Shown: piece by piece, positions 11,276 through 22,049 of the stretch | Layout: every line of letters begins with the position of its first letter | Position numbering within the stretch: the stretch's first letter is position 1 | Assembly (NCBI RefSeq): GCF_023898315.1 | Contig: NC_064616.1 | Span: forward strand, 541,809,602-541,873,601 | Direction of reading: 5' to 3' | DNA from: Schistocerca nitens | Lineage: Eukaryota; Arthropoda; Insecta; Orthoptera; Acrididae | Length of the DNA stretch: 64,000 bases | Translations under genes and position numbers: made by a program | Notes under the pieces: generated by a model | What the model was told of the DNA's origin: nothing | The model's database searches: none | Seen by the model: only the letters and a program-made list of their open reading frames with translations

Positions 11276-11295
11276 TATATATATATATATATATA
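11276..11295. repeat. (TA)10 microsatellite at the 5' edge of the RTE-like element
   Basis: A run of ten TA units lies directly against the presumed first bases of the RTE-like element (CCACGAACCTAC). A much longer AT run lies at its other end (14747-14825), so the element may have inserted into a TA microsatellite. Confidence 0.8.
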
Positions 11296-14200
11296 CCACG
11301 AACCTACTACGGTGTCGTAGCAGGCGGAGAGGTGATACTCCGACGTGGCGCGTCCCAGGTGGCGGATAGGGGGGTCCTCACCGGCTTGCCGGCGGACTTG
11401 AGCGAAATAAAATAGCTCTCGCGGACCAAACACACAACATCAAGAAATCCATTAGTGTCTGTTCTGGTATCCAGCGACTAGTGGTCTGCGTCTGTTTACC
11501 TAGTTGGTGCGGCAGTGAAATATGGCTTGATCGCAACAATCAAGTCTGCAATTACCGTGATCTTGTTAAAGGTTACCACAACCAACTTCAACTTGAAGTA
11601 ATCATGATGGAACAAATGGAAAGAAATCCGCTACCCCAGGCCCCAGTCAACGGACTGGACTTTCCTGGTCATCGGATTCTGGGGGACCAGGAACATCATG
11701 AGGAGAAGAGTCGGAGCTTCTCAAAACCTCTTCGCAAGCACTACCTTGGCACTCTCAATGCAAACACTCTGTTCAAACTTGGAAAACTAAAACAACTGAC
11801 AGACATGCTAGATAAATTTCACATCAAAATTCTTGCCATTTAAGAGATGCGCTTCGTAGATGAAAACCATTTCGACACAGAACATTACAGGATTTACAAA
11901 GGTAAACCTGCTGTCAGAAGAGGAACACCATTATTGTTTGGTACAGGGTTTGCAGTACACAAATCAGTCATGGATAACATCATAGACTTCAATTCAATAT
12001 CAGAACGTATCTCGACACTGTCCTTCAAATCAGGTAATAAAGCATACACAATTATCAACGCACATGCACCTACAAATGACCATAACAGAAAGAAGCCACA
12101 AGAAATTGAAGACTTCTGGGAAGACATGGAGGAAGTAACTAACAACGTACCAGAAAGACATGTGAAAATTTTAATGGGTGATTTCAATGCGCAGCTTGGT
12201 AAGGAGAGAAAATTCAGAGAAATAACAGGCCCATACTCAGCACATATTCGCACGAACAGAAATGGGGAACACCTCATAAAATATTGTCAAAACTTTAACC
12301 TCAAAATCATGTCAACACAATTTCAAAAACCAAGACGAAAACTTACAACATGGAAAGCACCCAACACAGTGTGGGGAGAATTTCAGATTGATCATGTGGC
12401 CATATCCAAGAAAAATTCGCGGGAAATTCTAAATGTCAGAACACGTAAAGGAGTCTTCGAGTCTGATCATTATTTGCTACAAGTTAAGATTAGGCCAATC
12501 CCAAGACTGAAACAGACAGTGCAAAACAAAATAGTCAAACCTGATCCGGAATACTTGAAGATAAACAGGGATAAAATCGTTGAAGAAATTAATAGGCATT
12601 CAATAGACACATGGAAAGATCTGGCGAAGGCAGTTCAGAAGACTATGTGCTGGGGACAACCACCTAGAAAACGCAAACATAGGTGGTGGAACGCAAATTG
12701 TGATGAAGCCATTGAGAGAAGAAAGCAAGCATGGGACAAGTTCAGTAGCTACAGAAATTCAGAAACATGGAAAGAATTTCACGAAGTTCAGAAACTAGCA
12801 TCGAAGGAAATCAGAAGGGAAAAACGAGCATATGACAATAACAGACTAAAAGAAATTGAGGAAGATTTCAAAAGAAATAACACAAGAAATTTTTACAGAA
12901 CTTTCAAAGAAAATATTAAGGGCTATCAACCCCCTAGCCTCTGCTTCCGAAGAATAGATGGATCCCTGGAAACAAACACAAAAGAAAACTGTAAAATTCT
13001 CAAACATTACTTTGATAAACTTCTTAATTGCAAAAAACCTACAGGAAAATTAACATTCCAAAAAACCACATCTAATGCCGATTCTGATCCACCCACAATA
13101 GAAGAGATAGAGGAAATCATAAAACAAATGAAAAATAACAGAGCTGCCGGAGAAGATGGTATTATCGCCGAGATCTGGACTCTCCAAGATGAAAACATCA
13201 CCAAAAAAATCCATAAGATTATCTCCGAAATTTGGATCACAGAGAAGGTGCCAAAGGAATGGAAATGTGCATTGATCCATCCGTTACATAAAAAGGGTGA
13301 TAAGTCAGATCCAAACAATTACAGAGGCATTTCGCTAGTACCAGTTACATACAAAATTTTCTCTAAGGTGCTATTAAACAGACTAGAACCACAAGCAGAT
13401 CTGCAAATTGGGGAATACCAGGCAGGCTTCAGAAAAGGGAGATCATGCATCGAACAGATCTGGAACTTAAGAACACTTTTGAAAGTCAGGCAGGCAAGAA
13501 ACACTGTAGTTACCTTTGTGGACTTTAAAAAAACATATGATTCCATAGACAGACAGACACTCTTTGACGTACTGGAAGAATATGGTATCGACAGAAAAAC
13601 CAGGGAACTTATGCAACAGACGCTTACAGACACTACCTCCAAGATGAAGTTCATGGGAGAAATTTCGGAACCCTTCCACATACACACAGGTGTCCGACAA
13701 GGAGACGGGCTCTCACCAATCCTGTTCAACATGGTGTTAGACAAAATTATCAAGCAGTGGGAGGAACAAGTTAAAGGAATACAGCTGGGAAGAACACGTG
13801 AAACCAAAACAATCATAAAATGTCTCGCATTTGCAGATGATATAGCCATACTCAGCAATAATACACAGGAGGCAAAGGAAGCACTGGAATGCTTGCATGA
13901 AATAGCTGCCAAAACAGGTCTGCAGGTATCTTACGAGAAGACACAATATATGGAACGACAGACCAACAATGTACACACCATGCATACTGTATATGTATCC
14001 GTAGAAAGAGTCGAAAAATTTAAGTATTTAGGGGAGTACATACAAATGGGAGGATCAAACAAGGCGGCTAACATGGAACGAACGAAGAAACTCCAGAAGG
14101 CATACAAACTCACATGGTCACATTATAATAAGAAAAGCATATCGAGGCAGGCCAAACTTAGGCACTACAAAACAGTTGTATTACCAGAAGCATTGTACGC

Positions 14201-14743
14201 GTCAGAAACAACCACAATTGGAGCATCAGGCATCATAGACACAGAAAAAATAGAACGCAAAATTCTCAGAAAAATATTTGGACCAATTCACAGAGATGGC
14301 ATATGGATGAAGCGACCTACCAAAGAGCTGTACCAGCACACTGACAGACTAACAGACGCGATCAGAAAACGCAGATTAACTTTCTATGGGCACATACAGA
14401 GAATGGACAACAACCGACTTACAAAGAAAATTTTTGATGTAGTAAACAGCTCAAGCAAGAAAACAAATTGGTATCATGAAATAGACGTAGACTTAAGGCA
14501 GATAGGGATCAACAGGCAAATGATAGGAGACAGGAAATACTTCAGAAACAAAGTTAGGAGTGCAAAATTTATTGTAAAGGAGAGAAAGAAGACAGGAACA
14601 TTATGGACAGAGCAAAGGAAACAGGAGCACAGCCAAAGGATGAAGAGATTTTGGGAAGAGAAGAGGAAGAAAGGAAAGAAGTGAAAATTGTGTCATCATG
14701 TGATTTTCGAGTTCAAACACTGTCCATAAGGGCAACAATGAAA

Positions 14744-14746
<3 letters not shown>
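11296..14746 (+). mobile_element. RTE-like non-LTR retrotransposon, near full length
   Basis: About 3.45 kb long, made of a 5' UTR of about 300 bp, a single long ORF with endonuclease and RT, a very short 3' UTR (14685-14746) and then a simple AT repeat. The small size, single ORF, short 3' UTR and simple-repeat 3' end fit the RTE clade. It lies inside the L1/Tx1-like 3' UTR and is therefore younger than that element. One stop codon interrupts the ORF. Confidence 0.8.
11604..14684 (+). pseudogene. RTE-like endonuclease-reverse transcriptase with one in-frame stop
   Basis: One frame of about 1026 codons is interrupted only by TAA at 11841-11843, just after KILAI in the endonuclease. An in-frame ATG at 11481 lies further upstream, but MMEQMERNP at 11604 looks the more natural start. 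The endonuclease shows GTLNANTLFKLGKL, IINAHAPT, ILMGDFNAQLG, FQIDHVAIS and ESDHYLL. The RT shows RAAGEDGIIAEI, NNYRGISLVPVTYKIFSK, VDFKKTYDSID, GVRQGDGLSPILFN and FADDIAIL as the YADD equivalent. The C terminus is rich in Lys and Arg and ends at TGA 14682-14684. The stop position is conserved as Gln in this type of endonuclease (xxQE motif), so a C-to-T change is the simplest explanation. Confidence 0.88.

Positions 14747-14825
<79 letters not shown>
14747..14825. repeat. (AT)n microsatellite
   Basis: An uninterrupted AT run of about 79 bp directly follows the RTE-like element. It may be the element's own simple-repeat tail, an expanded target microsatellite, or both. Confidence 0.9.
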
Positions 14826-14828
<3 letters not shown>

Positions 14829-15130
14829 AGGTTCCCTTGTGCGTTGCAGTGCTTGTACTATAAGACACAGCAGTTCGAATCACGGTAGAAGCCGCTGACT
14901 ACAGCCTTTTATTTTCCATTTTAATTAATGGAGTTGCAAACTGCTAGTAAAAATTTCTTATGCGAAATCTGAAGAATGCCTTTAAACATCAATCTTCGTC
15001 CGATTTCGACTTAGTAAATTAAGTTAATATCATTGATTTCTGCTTTGCAAATTCCAAGGTGCTTCACTGTAAAATATGTCCTGAAAAGATTCAAACCGAC
15101 TGTCAACGATATAAAAAAAAATAAAAAAAA
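14826..15130 (+). other. Distal 3' UTR and A-rich tail of the L1/Tx1-like element
   Basis: Non-coding AT-rich sequence that ends in a tail of A runs at 15112-15130 exactly where the interrupted SINE resumes. I infer that it belongs to the L1/Tx1-like element because it is the only sequence left between the nested RTE-like element and the 3' half of the SINE. A TTCGAATC-like phrase near 14875 resembles a B box, but no tRNA fold is evident. Confidence 0.6.
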
Positions 15131-15259
15131 GATGGTAGATCACTTGCCCGCGAAAAGCAAAGGTCCCGAGTTCGAGTCTCGGTCGGGCACACAGTTTTAA
15201 TCTGTCAGGAAGTTTCATATCAGCGCACACTCCGCTGCAGTGTGAAAATCTCATTCTGG
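15131..15259 (+). mobile_element. 3' half of the split tRNA-derived SINE
   Basis: The sequence begins GATGGTAGATCACTTGCCC, continues with the B-box phrase GAGTTCGAGTCTC near 15169-15181, and then the SINE body to CTCATTCTGG. It continues the 5' half at 4453-4542, and the 12-bp duplication ATTAAATATTCT follows directly at 15260. The minus-strand frame through it has no meaning of its own. Confidence 0.88.
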
Positions 15260-15271
15260 ATTAAATATTCT

Positions 15272-15655
15272 AACGAAATTGGATCTCAAACTAATTTTTG
15301 TCAGTGCCTTAATTTTTCTACATTGGAGGATTTAATAAGTCAATTTGCACATGACTATATATTGGTAAGCTCTTATCTGCATTTAAATGATGTTATTGTG
15401 AGTTTGGTCCGCAAGTTAATAAATAATCTTATCTGTAAACGTAACTGACTTGTGCGAAAGTATTTCGCGACTGGATTTTGCTATTAATTACAATTAGAGT
15501 TTAAATATCAGTTCTCATCTGCTTCCGCATACGGTGTCGAAATTTACTAACACAGCACCAGTTTTGAGGAACTTCACTCGCAAGGATCACTCCTTTTCTT
15601 TCTACAAATCACAGTGTTAATATTTCTGTCTGTGTCCAGACCTTATTGATTTATT
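15272..15655. other. No recognisable feature
   Basis: AT-rich spacer between the SINE target duplication and the Tc1-like element. I see no coding or repeat structure in it. Confidence 0.5.
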
Positions 15656-15657
15656 TA

Positions 15658-17079
15658 CACTCCTGGAAATGGAAAAAAGAACACACTGACACCGGTGTGT
15701 CAGACCCACCATACTTGCTCCGGACACTGCGAGAGGGCTGTACAAGCAATGATCACACGCACGGCACAGCGGACACACCAGGAACCGCGGTGTTGGCCGT
15801 CGAATGGCGCTAGCTGCGCAGCATTTGTGCACCGCCGCCGTCAGTGTCAGCCAGTTTGCCGTGGCATACGGAGCTCCATCGCAGTCTTTAACACTGGTAG
15901 CATGCCGCGACAGCGTGGACGTGAACCGTATGTGCAGTTGAGGGACTTTGAGCGAGGGCGTATAGTGGGCATGCGGGAGGCCGGGTGGACGTACCGCCGA
16001 ATTGCTCAACACGTGGGGCGTGAGGTCTCCACAGTACATCGATGTTGTCGCCAGTGGTCGGCGGAAGGTGCACGTGCCCGTCGACCTGGGACCGGACCGC
16101 AGCGACGCACGGATGCACGCCAAGACCGTAGGATCCTACGCAGTGCCGTAGGGGACCGCACCGCCACTTCCCAGCAAATTAGGGACACTGTTGCTCCTGG
16201 GGTATCGGCGAGGACCATTCGCAATCGTCTCCATGAAGCTGGGCTACGGTCCCGCACACCGTTAGGCCGTCTTCCGCTCACTCCCCAACATCGTGCAGCC
16301 CGCCTCCAGTGGTGTCGCGACAGGCGTGAATGGAGGGACGAATGGAGACGTGTCGTCTTCAGCGATGAGAGTCGCTTCTGCCTTGGTGCCAATGATGGTA
16401 GTATGCGTGTTTGGCGCCGTGCAGGTGAGCGCCACAATCAGGACTGCATACGACCGAGGCACACAGGGCCAACACCCGGCATCATGGTGTGGGGAGCGAT
16501 CTCCTACACTGGCCGTACACCACTGGTGATCGTCGAGGGAACACTGAATAGTGCACGGTACATCCGAACCGTCATCGAACCCATCGTTCTACCATTCCTA
16601 GAACGGCAAGGGAGCTTGCTGTTCCAACAGGACAATGCACGTCCGCATGTATCCCGTGCCACCCAACGTGCTCTAGAAGGTGTAAGTCAACTACCCTGGC
16701 CAGCAAGATCTCCGGATCTCTCCCCCATTGAGCATGTTTGGGATTGGATGTAGTGTCGTCTCACGCGGTCTGCACGTCCAGCACGAACGCTGGTCCAACT
16801 GAGGCGCCAGGTGGAAATGGCATGGCAAGCCGTTCCACGGGACTACATCCAGCATCTCTACGATCGTCTCCATGGGAGAATAGCAGCCTGCATTGCTGCG
16901 AAAGGTGGATATACACTGTACTAGTGCCGACATTGTGCATGCTCTGTTGCCTGTGTCTATGTGCCTGTGGTTCTGTCAGTGTGATCATGTGATGTATCTG
17001 ACCCCAGGAATGTGTCAATAAAGTTTCCCCTTCCTGGGACAATGAATTCACGGTGTTCTTATTTCAATTTCCAGGAGTG
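15658..17079 (+). mobile_element. Tc1-like DNA transposon, nearly intact
   Basis: A 1422-bp element that begins CACTCCTGGAAATGGAAAAA and ends TTTCAATTTCCAGGAGTG, giving short TIRs of about 27 bp with two mismatches. TA target duplications are at 15656-15657 and 17080-17081. It carries one transposase gene (15902-16924) and an AATAAA polyadenylation-like signal near 17018 inside its right end. GC content is clearly higher than in the flanks. Confidence 0.93.
15902..16924 (+). pseudogene. Tc1-like transposase with one late stop
   Basis: The ATG at 15902 (MPRQRGREPY) opens a frame of 283 codons up to TAG at 16751-16753. The same frame then continues for 56 codons to TAG at 16922-16924, so the full product would be about 340 residues, a normal Tc1 length. 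Residues 10-55 and 85-115 form the paired helix-turn-helix DNA-binding region. The catalytic residues are D155 in VVFSDESRF, D244 in FQQDNARPH and E277 in SPDLSPIEHVWD. I count 32 residues between D244 and E277, slightly fewer than the classical 34. The stop falls just after the catalytic Glu and removes the C-terminal tail. No other break is visible, so the copy is recent. Confidence 0.92.
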
Positions 17080-17089
17080 TATTTACACC

Positions 17090-17530
17090 CAACTGATGTT
17101 CACTTTTTCTCATATCAGTTTGGTGCAAAATCTGGTATACTTCAAGTACACTCCTGCAGCTGGCGCACCTAGTCCATTATCTACAGGAATTTTAAATGCT
17201 ACGTTCCAGTGCGTTAAATAAATAATCTGCATGATAGCAGTTTTCTACACTTAACTGTATTTTTACTTAAAGACAGTAAACACAAGCGACCTAACCCAGC
17301 TTCGCGACGGTAGTATTAAGTATCTGTGAAGGAAAATTCTCTTTGGCGTAGTTGTAATTAATTTTACACACAAACCTTCCTCATTTTAACTAAGAGTTAC
17401 TACCGTAAGAAAATCGCTACAGTAGTTCCATAGATTAACCCTCATATTCAGTCACTAAAAGGCAATTGGGAGCTTTAATGATATTTATCGATAGTGAACC
17501 ATGACGTATGTCGTGGTGCTGCGGTTTGCT
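17090..17530. other. No recognisable feature
   Basis: AT-rich sequence with no supported coding or repeat signature. Confidence 0.5.
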
Positions 17531-17539
17531 TGCTTAACG

Positions 17540-17960
17540 ATAGACATAGCCGTACTGTAGTTTCTACCACAACAGAGGGGTATCGGATGAGAGGCCAGTC
17601 AAACATGTGGGTCCTGAAGAGTGGCAGCCGCCTTTTAAGCAGTTGATTGACTGATCAACCAGCATGGCCATATTGTACAGGTACTGCAAATGGCTAAAGA
17701 AAGGGGAAACTACAGCCGCTATTTTTCCCAAGGGGATGCAGCTCTACTGTGTGGTACAATGATATGACATCCTCTAGGATAATATATTCCAGAGCGAAAA
17801 AGGGCACTCCCTTTGGATCTCTGGGCGGTTGCCACCCAGGAGGATGTCCGGATGTCGTCATCAGCAAGACATAACTGGCAGTCTACAGGTCGGAGTAAGG
17901 AATTTTAGATACCTTCATCGAAAAGATAGGTTAGGAAACTTAACCTTCCGTCGGGCGCGG
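17540..17960 (+). mobile_element. Probable 5' UTR fragment of an RTE-like element
   Basis: The moderately GC-rich stretch with GAGAGGCCAGTCAAACATGTG, GGGGAAACTACAGCCG and CCTCTAGGATAATATATTCC resembles, from family memory, the 5' end of a very abundant locust RTE-type element. It stops near 17960 before any endonuclease appears, so it would be truncated at its 3' side, perhaps by the sequence that follows. No internal comparison in this window can confirm it. A separate small RT scrap that may belong to the same family lies at 60965-61195. Confidence 0.45.
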
Positions 17961-18029
17961 CTGTTCAAATTGATACACCTCGAAGTTTACTGTAAATTAT
18001 TTGTCAACGAGTGGCAGCACTGACGCCTA

Positions 18030-18806
18030 CTCGCTAGTAGCTAGTCGAAGACGAAGACGGACACGGGGACGGAGACGAAGACGAGAGACGAAGGAAGAGA
18101 GGAAGAGTAGCAGTAGTTTTCAGTCAGTTTCGGTGCTGAAGACCGTCATGCAAGAAGAGTCTGCATCATGCCCAGACGAACCAAGTCCGCCGCTGTAATG
18201 GAATAGCAAGCAGCAGCCTCGGCGCCAGAAGACAGAAGTTAAAAGGTATTTGAAGTCTGGTTTTTACATACCCGGGTGACTCGTGAGGACGGGAAGGAGA
18301 CGGCCTCACATCAGTAGTCACCTGTGAGCTGGGATGAAGACCTGACAGCCGAAGACTGGCAAGCGGGAGTCCGTGGTTCGAGTCCGCCACACTGGCCTTC
18401 CCCCGCCGCGCCGCTCCGCTGGCCGACGCAGAACACACGCGGCCGCTTAGAGAAGAGAAACACTGGGACGCCACACCCAAGGAATCATCCGATGCACGAT
18501 TTCGCTCGCAATAATTAAACGGGCCACCTCGCGTTGTGCGTCTCCAGTCAACTGGGCGAGACGGCGACACGAAATACACACCGCTACGCGTAATCAGACG
18601 CCGCCGCCGCCGCCGCCGCCGCCGCCGCTGCCGCAGCAGAAGACTTCACAAACGACACAGCTGCCGCTCTCCGAACCAGAACATTCCGTAAGATACAGTT
18701 GTACAAATCTTCAATAAAAGTTATCGTATGTAAAAATGATGTTTCATTCGACCTCATACCCGAGCCAAGGAAGAACCCACCCTGCCCACATGTTGTTAAG
18801 AGAGAA
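18030..18806 (+). repeat. LTR-like copy A of an internally deleted Ty3/gypsy element
   Basis: From about 18100 onward this is almost identical to 19630-20346. Shared landmarks are CGGTGCTGAAGACCGTCATG, the GCC trinucleotide run at 18601-18629, AATAAAAG near 18714 as a polyadenylation-like signal, and the end CCTGCCCACATGTTGTTAAG followed by AGAGAA. The left edge, with GACGGAGACGAAGACGAG-type purine repeats, is diverged and I cannot fix it; neither end gives a clean TG...CA. Copy A lies upstream of a pol fragment and copy B downstream, as expected of paired LTRs. Confidence 0.72.
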
Positions 18807-18866
18807 AAGTTAATTTATTTAATATTTTCACCCTGACAGAATGCTTTAGAACGCTCATCCTGACAA

Positions 18867-19523
18867 TTGACTTGCATCAAAAGAGAAAACCCAGTTACAT
18901 TTAGTGATAGAATTGTCACATTTAGTAACACAACTGTTACATTTGGTAAGGAAGTACAAAGTTTCATTTGTCTCGCATCGTACTACCGGAAATATGTTCA
19001 AAATTTCGCTGAAATTGCCCGACTCTTAACCCAATTATTGAAAAAGGGTGCAAAATTTCATTGGTCTGAAGATTTTGAATCAGCTTTTCAAACCCTTAAA
19101 GATAAGTTAACACACAGTCCAGTATTAGTCTACCCATATTATAATAAAGAATTTATTTTATCCTGTGACGCAAGTGGACATTCAGTAGGAGTTGTTTTGA
19201 GTCAGAATATTAATGGCACGGAACACCCCATAGCCTACGCTTCGAGACAACTAACAACGGCAGAAAGAATTTATTCCACAACGGAGAAAGAATTGTTAAG
19301 TGTTATTTATGGCATCAAATACTTTAAATGCTACTTGTATGGTAGGAAATTCAAGGTTATTACAGACCCCGCAGCTTTAAAATGGTTGCTTGGGTTAAAG
19401 GATCCATCTAGTCGTCTCACGCGTTGGGCCCTATTTCTTTCCGAAATGGATCTCGAAGTTATCCATAAACCAGGCAAAAAACACACGAATGCAGATTGCC
19501 TAAGTCGGAAAATAGCACTTTAG
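18867..19523 (+). pseudogene. Ty3/gypsy pol fragment (RT end and RNase H)
   Basis: A 218-codon frame contains LASYYRKYVQNFAEIARLL, the RT connection region, and then an RNase H domain with SPVLVYPYYNKEFILSCDAS, AYASRQLTTAERIYSTTEKE and HTNADCLSRK. The first 30 residues are unrelated, and gag, protease, the RT palm and integrase are all missing. The frame then runs to the edge of copy B. This is an internally deleted derivative that would need helper functions from elsewhere. The gypsy assignment is firm from the RNase H motifs. Confidence 0.85.
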
Positions 19524-19539
19524 GAAGCAACAGGCCGAG

Positions 19540-20346
19540 ATACTGAGGACTAGAGAAAAGGACGAGCACGGAGACGGAGACGAAGACGAGGACGGAGACG
19601 GAGGCGGAGACGAGAGGCGAAGAAGACGAAGAAGTGAAGAAGCGTAGCAGTTGTTTTAAGTCAGTTTCGGTGCTGAAGACCGTCATGCAAGAAGAGACTA
19701 CATCATGCACAGACGCACCAAGTCCGCCGCTGTAATGGATTAGCAAGCAGCAGCCTCAGCGCCAGAAGACAGAAGATAAAAGGTATTTGAAGTCTGATTT
19801 TTACATACCCGGGTGACTCGTGAGGACTGGAAGGAGACGGCCTCACATCAGCAGTCACCTGTGAGCTGGGATGAAGATCTGACAGCCGAAGACTGGCAAG
19901 CGGGAGTCCGTGGTTCGAGTCCAGGACACTGGCCTTCCCCCGCCGCGCCGCTCCGGTGGCCGACGCGCAACACACGTGGCCGCTTAGAGAAGAGAAACAC
20001 TGGGACGCCACATCCAAGGTATCACCATCCGATGCACGACTTCGCTCGCAATAATTAAACGGGCCACCTCGCGCTGCGCGTCTCCAGTCAACTGGGCGAG
20101 ACGGCGACACGAGATACACACCGCTACGCGTAATCAGACGCCACCACCGCTGCCGCCGCCGCCGCCGCTGCCGCAGCAGAAGACTTAACAAACGACACAG
20201 CTGCCGCTCTCCGAACCAGAACATTCAGTAAGATACAGTTGTACAAATCTTCAGTAAAAGTTATCTTATGTAAAAATGATGTTTCATTCGACCTCATACC
20301 CGAGCCAAGGAAGAACCCACCCTGCCCACATGTTGTTAAGAGAGAA
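19540..20346 (+). repeat. LTR-like copy B of the internally deleted Ty3/gypsy element
   Basis: Homologous to copy A over most of its length, including a second GCC-rich run near 20141-20170 and the same terminal phrase TGTTGTTAAGAGAGAA ending at 20346. It differs from copy A by scattered substitutions and by small length changes in the GAC/GAG-rich 5' part and the GCC run. After 20346 the two copies diverge completely: here a CR1-like RT begins, whereas copy A is followed by element-internal sequence. Confidence 0.72.
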
Positions 20347-21645
20347 CGCCAGATGTTTTCTTTGATTTAACGAAGGCTTTTGACTGTGTTGACCACAAAA
20401 TATTACTGCAGAAGTTGGACAATTATGGAGTAATGGGGGTAGCTTACAATTGGTTCACCTCTTACTTTAAGAACAAAAAGCAGAAGGTAATTCTCCGCAA
20501 TATTGAGAGTGGTACTGATGTTCAGTCGCAATCGGGCACTGTTAAGTTGGGTGTTCCCCAAAGGGTCGGTCCTGGGGCCACTGCTGTTTCTTATTTATTT
20601 AAATGATATGCCTTCTAGTATTACAGGTGATTCCAAAATATTTCTGTTTGCTGATGACACCAGCTTGGTAGTGAAGGATCTTGTGTGCAATACTGAAAGA
20701 GTATCAAATAATGTAGTTCATGAAATAAGTTCGTGGCTTGTGGAAAACAATTTGACGCTAAATCACAGTAAGACTCAGTTTTTACAGTTTCTAACTCACA
20801 ATTCAACAAGAAATGATATTTTGTTCAGACAGGTGGGCATTTTATAAGCGAGACGAAACAGTTCAAGTTCCTAGGCGTTCGGATAGATAGTAAGCTGTTG
20901 TGGAAAGCCCATGTCCAGAATCTTGTTCAGAAACTAAATGCTGCTTTACTTACAATTAGAACAGTATCTGAAATAAGTGACAGTTCAACACGAATAGTAG
21001 TCTACTTCGCATATTTTCATACGCTTATGTCGTATGGTACTATTTTTAGGGGTAATTCTTCTGATTCAAAAAGGGTATTTTTGGCTCAAAAACGGGCTGT
21101 TCGAGCTATATGTGGTGTAATTTCGAGAACCTCTTGTCGACCCCTATTCAATAGTCTGGGAATTCTGACATTGCCCTCACAGTATATATTTTCTTTAATG
21201 TCGTTTGTTGTTAGCAATATTAGACTGTTGCCAAGAGTTAGCAGCTTTCACTTAGTTAATACTAGGCAGAAATCAAATCTCTATGTGGAATGCACTTCCT
21301 TGACTCTTGTGCAGAAAGGAGTGCAGTATTCTGCGGCATCCATTTTCAATAAGCTACCACAAGAACTCAAATATCTTAGCAGTAGCCCAAAGTCTTTTAA
21401 GTCTAAACTGAAGAGTTTCCTTATGGCTCAATCCTTCTATTCTGTCGAGGAGCTCCTGAAACGCTAAAAAATTTAGCAAATTTCAGTGTTACATTGTTGA
21501 TTTTCTTTATTTAAACTTACGGCTTGTCGCCTGAATATGATTTTTATATTTCGTTTTATCTGTTTCTACTATCGTGTTATAATTTCATGTATTGACTTGT
21601 TCCATGACCTTCGCGATTTCTCTTTAATTTGGTCCCACGGAACAA
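20347..21645 (+). pseudogene. CR1/L2-like non-LTR reverse transcriptase, 5'-truncated
   Basis: The first bases encode DVFFDLTKAFDCVDHKILL, the RT palm core, followed by LGVPQ and then, after a frame shift near 20560, SVLGPLLFLIYLNDMPSSI, FLFADDTSLVV (the FADD catalytic motif near 20650) and NLTLNHSKTQFLQF. After another shift near 20845 the frame 20898-21467 gives the thumb and C-terminal region (QKRAVRAICGVISRTSCRPLF, LGILTLPSQYIF). A 3' UTR follows, ending near GTCCCACGGAACAAATGAA at about 21645. Only two or three frame breaks are visible. The 5' two-thirds, including the endonuclease, is absent because the element meets LTR copy B at 20347. Confidence 0.85.
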
Positions 21646-21844
21646 ATGAATCTCTCAATTGCTGTTGCTACTATATCTTTGAATTTGAGCCATATCTCGT
21701 CTACATTTGCATAGTCAGTTCGGAAGGAATGGAGATTGTCTCTTAGGAAGGTTTCCATTGACACTTTATCAGCTTTTTAAAATAAAATCATTTTGCGTTT
21801 CTTTCTGGTGGACTTGGAAGAAACGGTATTGAACCTCGCTACAA

Positions 21845-22046
21845 AAAAATGGTTCAAATGGCTCTGAGCACTATGGGACTTAACATCTGAGGTCATCAGT
21901 TCCCTAGAACTTAGAACTACTTAAACCTAACTATCCTAAGAACATCACACACATCCATGCCCGAGGCAGGATTCGAACCTGCGACCGTAGCAGTCGCGCG
22001 GTTCCGGACTGCAGCGCCTAGAACCTCGTGGCCACCACGGTCGGCG
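21845..22046 (-). mobile_element. tRNA-derived SINE inserted in the CR1-like element
   Basis: A minus-strand copy of the SINE that also occurs at 32407, 36661 and 43656. Its tRNA-like head has the B box GGTTCGAATCC (complement of GGATTCGAACC at 21970-21980), and its 3' end reads GAGCCATTTGAACCATTTTT. Imperfect 11-bp direct repeats flank it, CCTCGCTACAA at 21834-21844 and CCTAGCTACAA at 22047-22057. They lie within the endonuclease-RT linker frame of the CR1-like host element. Confidence 0.88.
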
Positions 22047-22049
22047 CCT

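Larger units (their letters stand above)
4543..15130 (+). mobile_element. L1/Tx1-like non-LTR retrotransposon with two nested insertions
   Basis: The element starts at about 4543 inside the SINE and ends in an A-rich tail, ATAAAAAAAAATAAAAAAAA, just before 15131. The duplicated target is AGATGG or GATGG (4537-4542 and 15130-15135). It has a GC-rich 5' UTR (4543-4663), ORF1 (4664-5944), ORF2 (6008-9376) and a long AT-rich 3' UTR. The 3' UTR is interrupted by a mariner-like element (9522-11069) and an RTE-like element (11296-14746). Without these the element is about 5.6 kb. ORF1 is open; ORF2 carries two stops. I place it near L1/Tx1 from RT motifs such as RPLTLLNADYKIYARLL and SVRQGCPMSTLLYAIALEP. 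The exact clade needs a phylogeny. Confidence 0.82.

Noticed and set aside
15169..15181. Possible functional tRNA gene at the tRNA-like head of the SINE
   Set aside because: The cloverleaf is split between 4453-4542 and 15131-15259 and is followed by a SINE body; it is a SINE head, not a gene.
18166..18579. 137-codon minus-strand frame, duplicated at 19703-20224
   Set aside because: It lies within the paired LTR-like repeats and has no domain; the duplication explains the apparent conservation.
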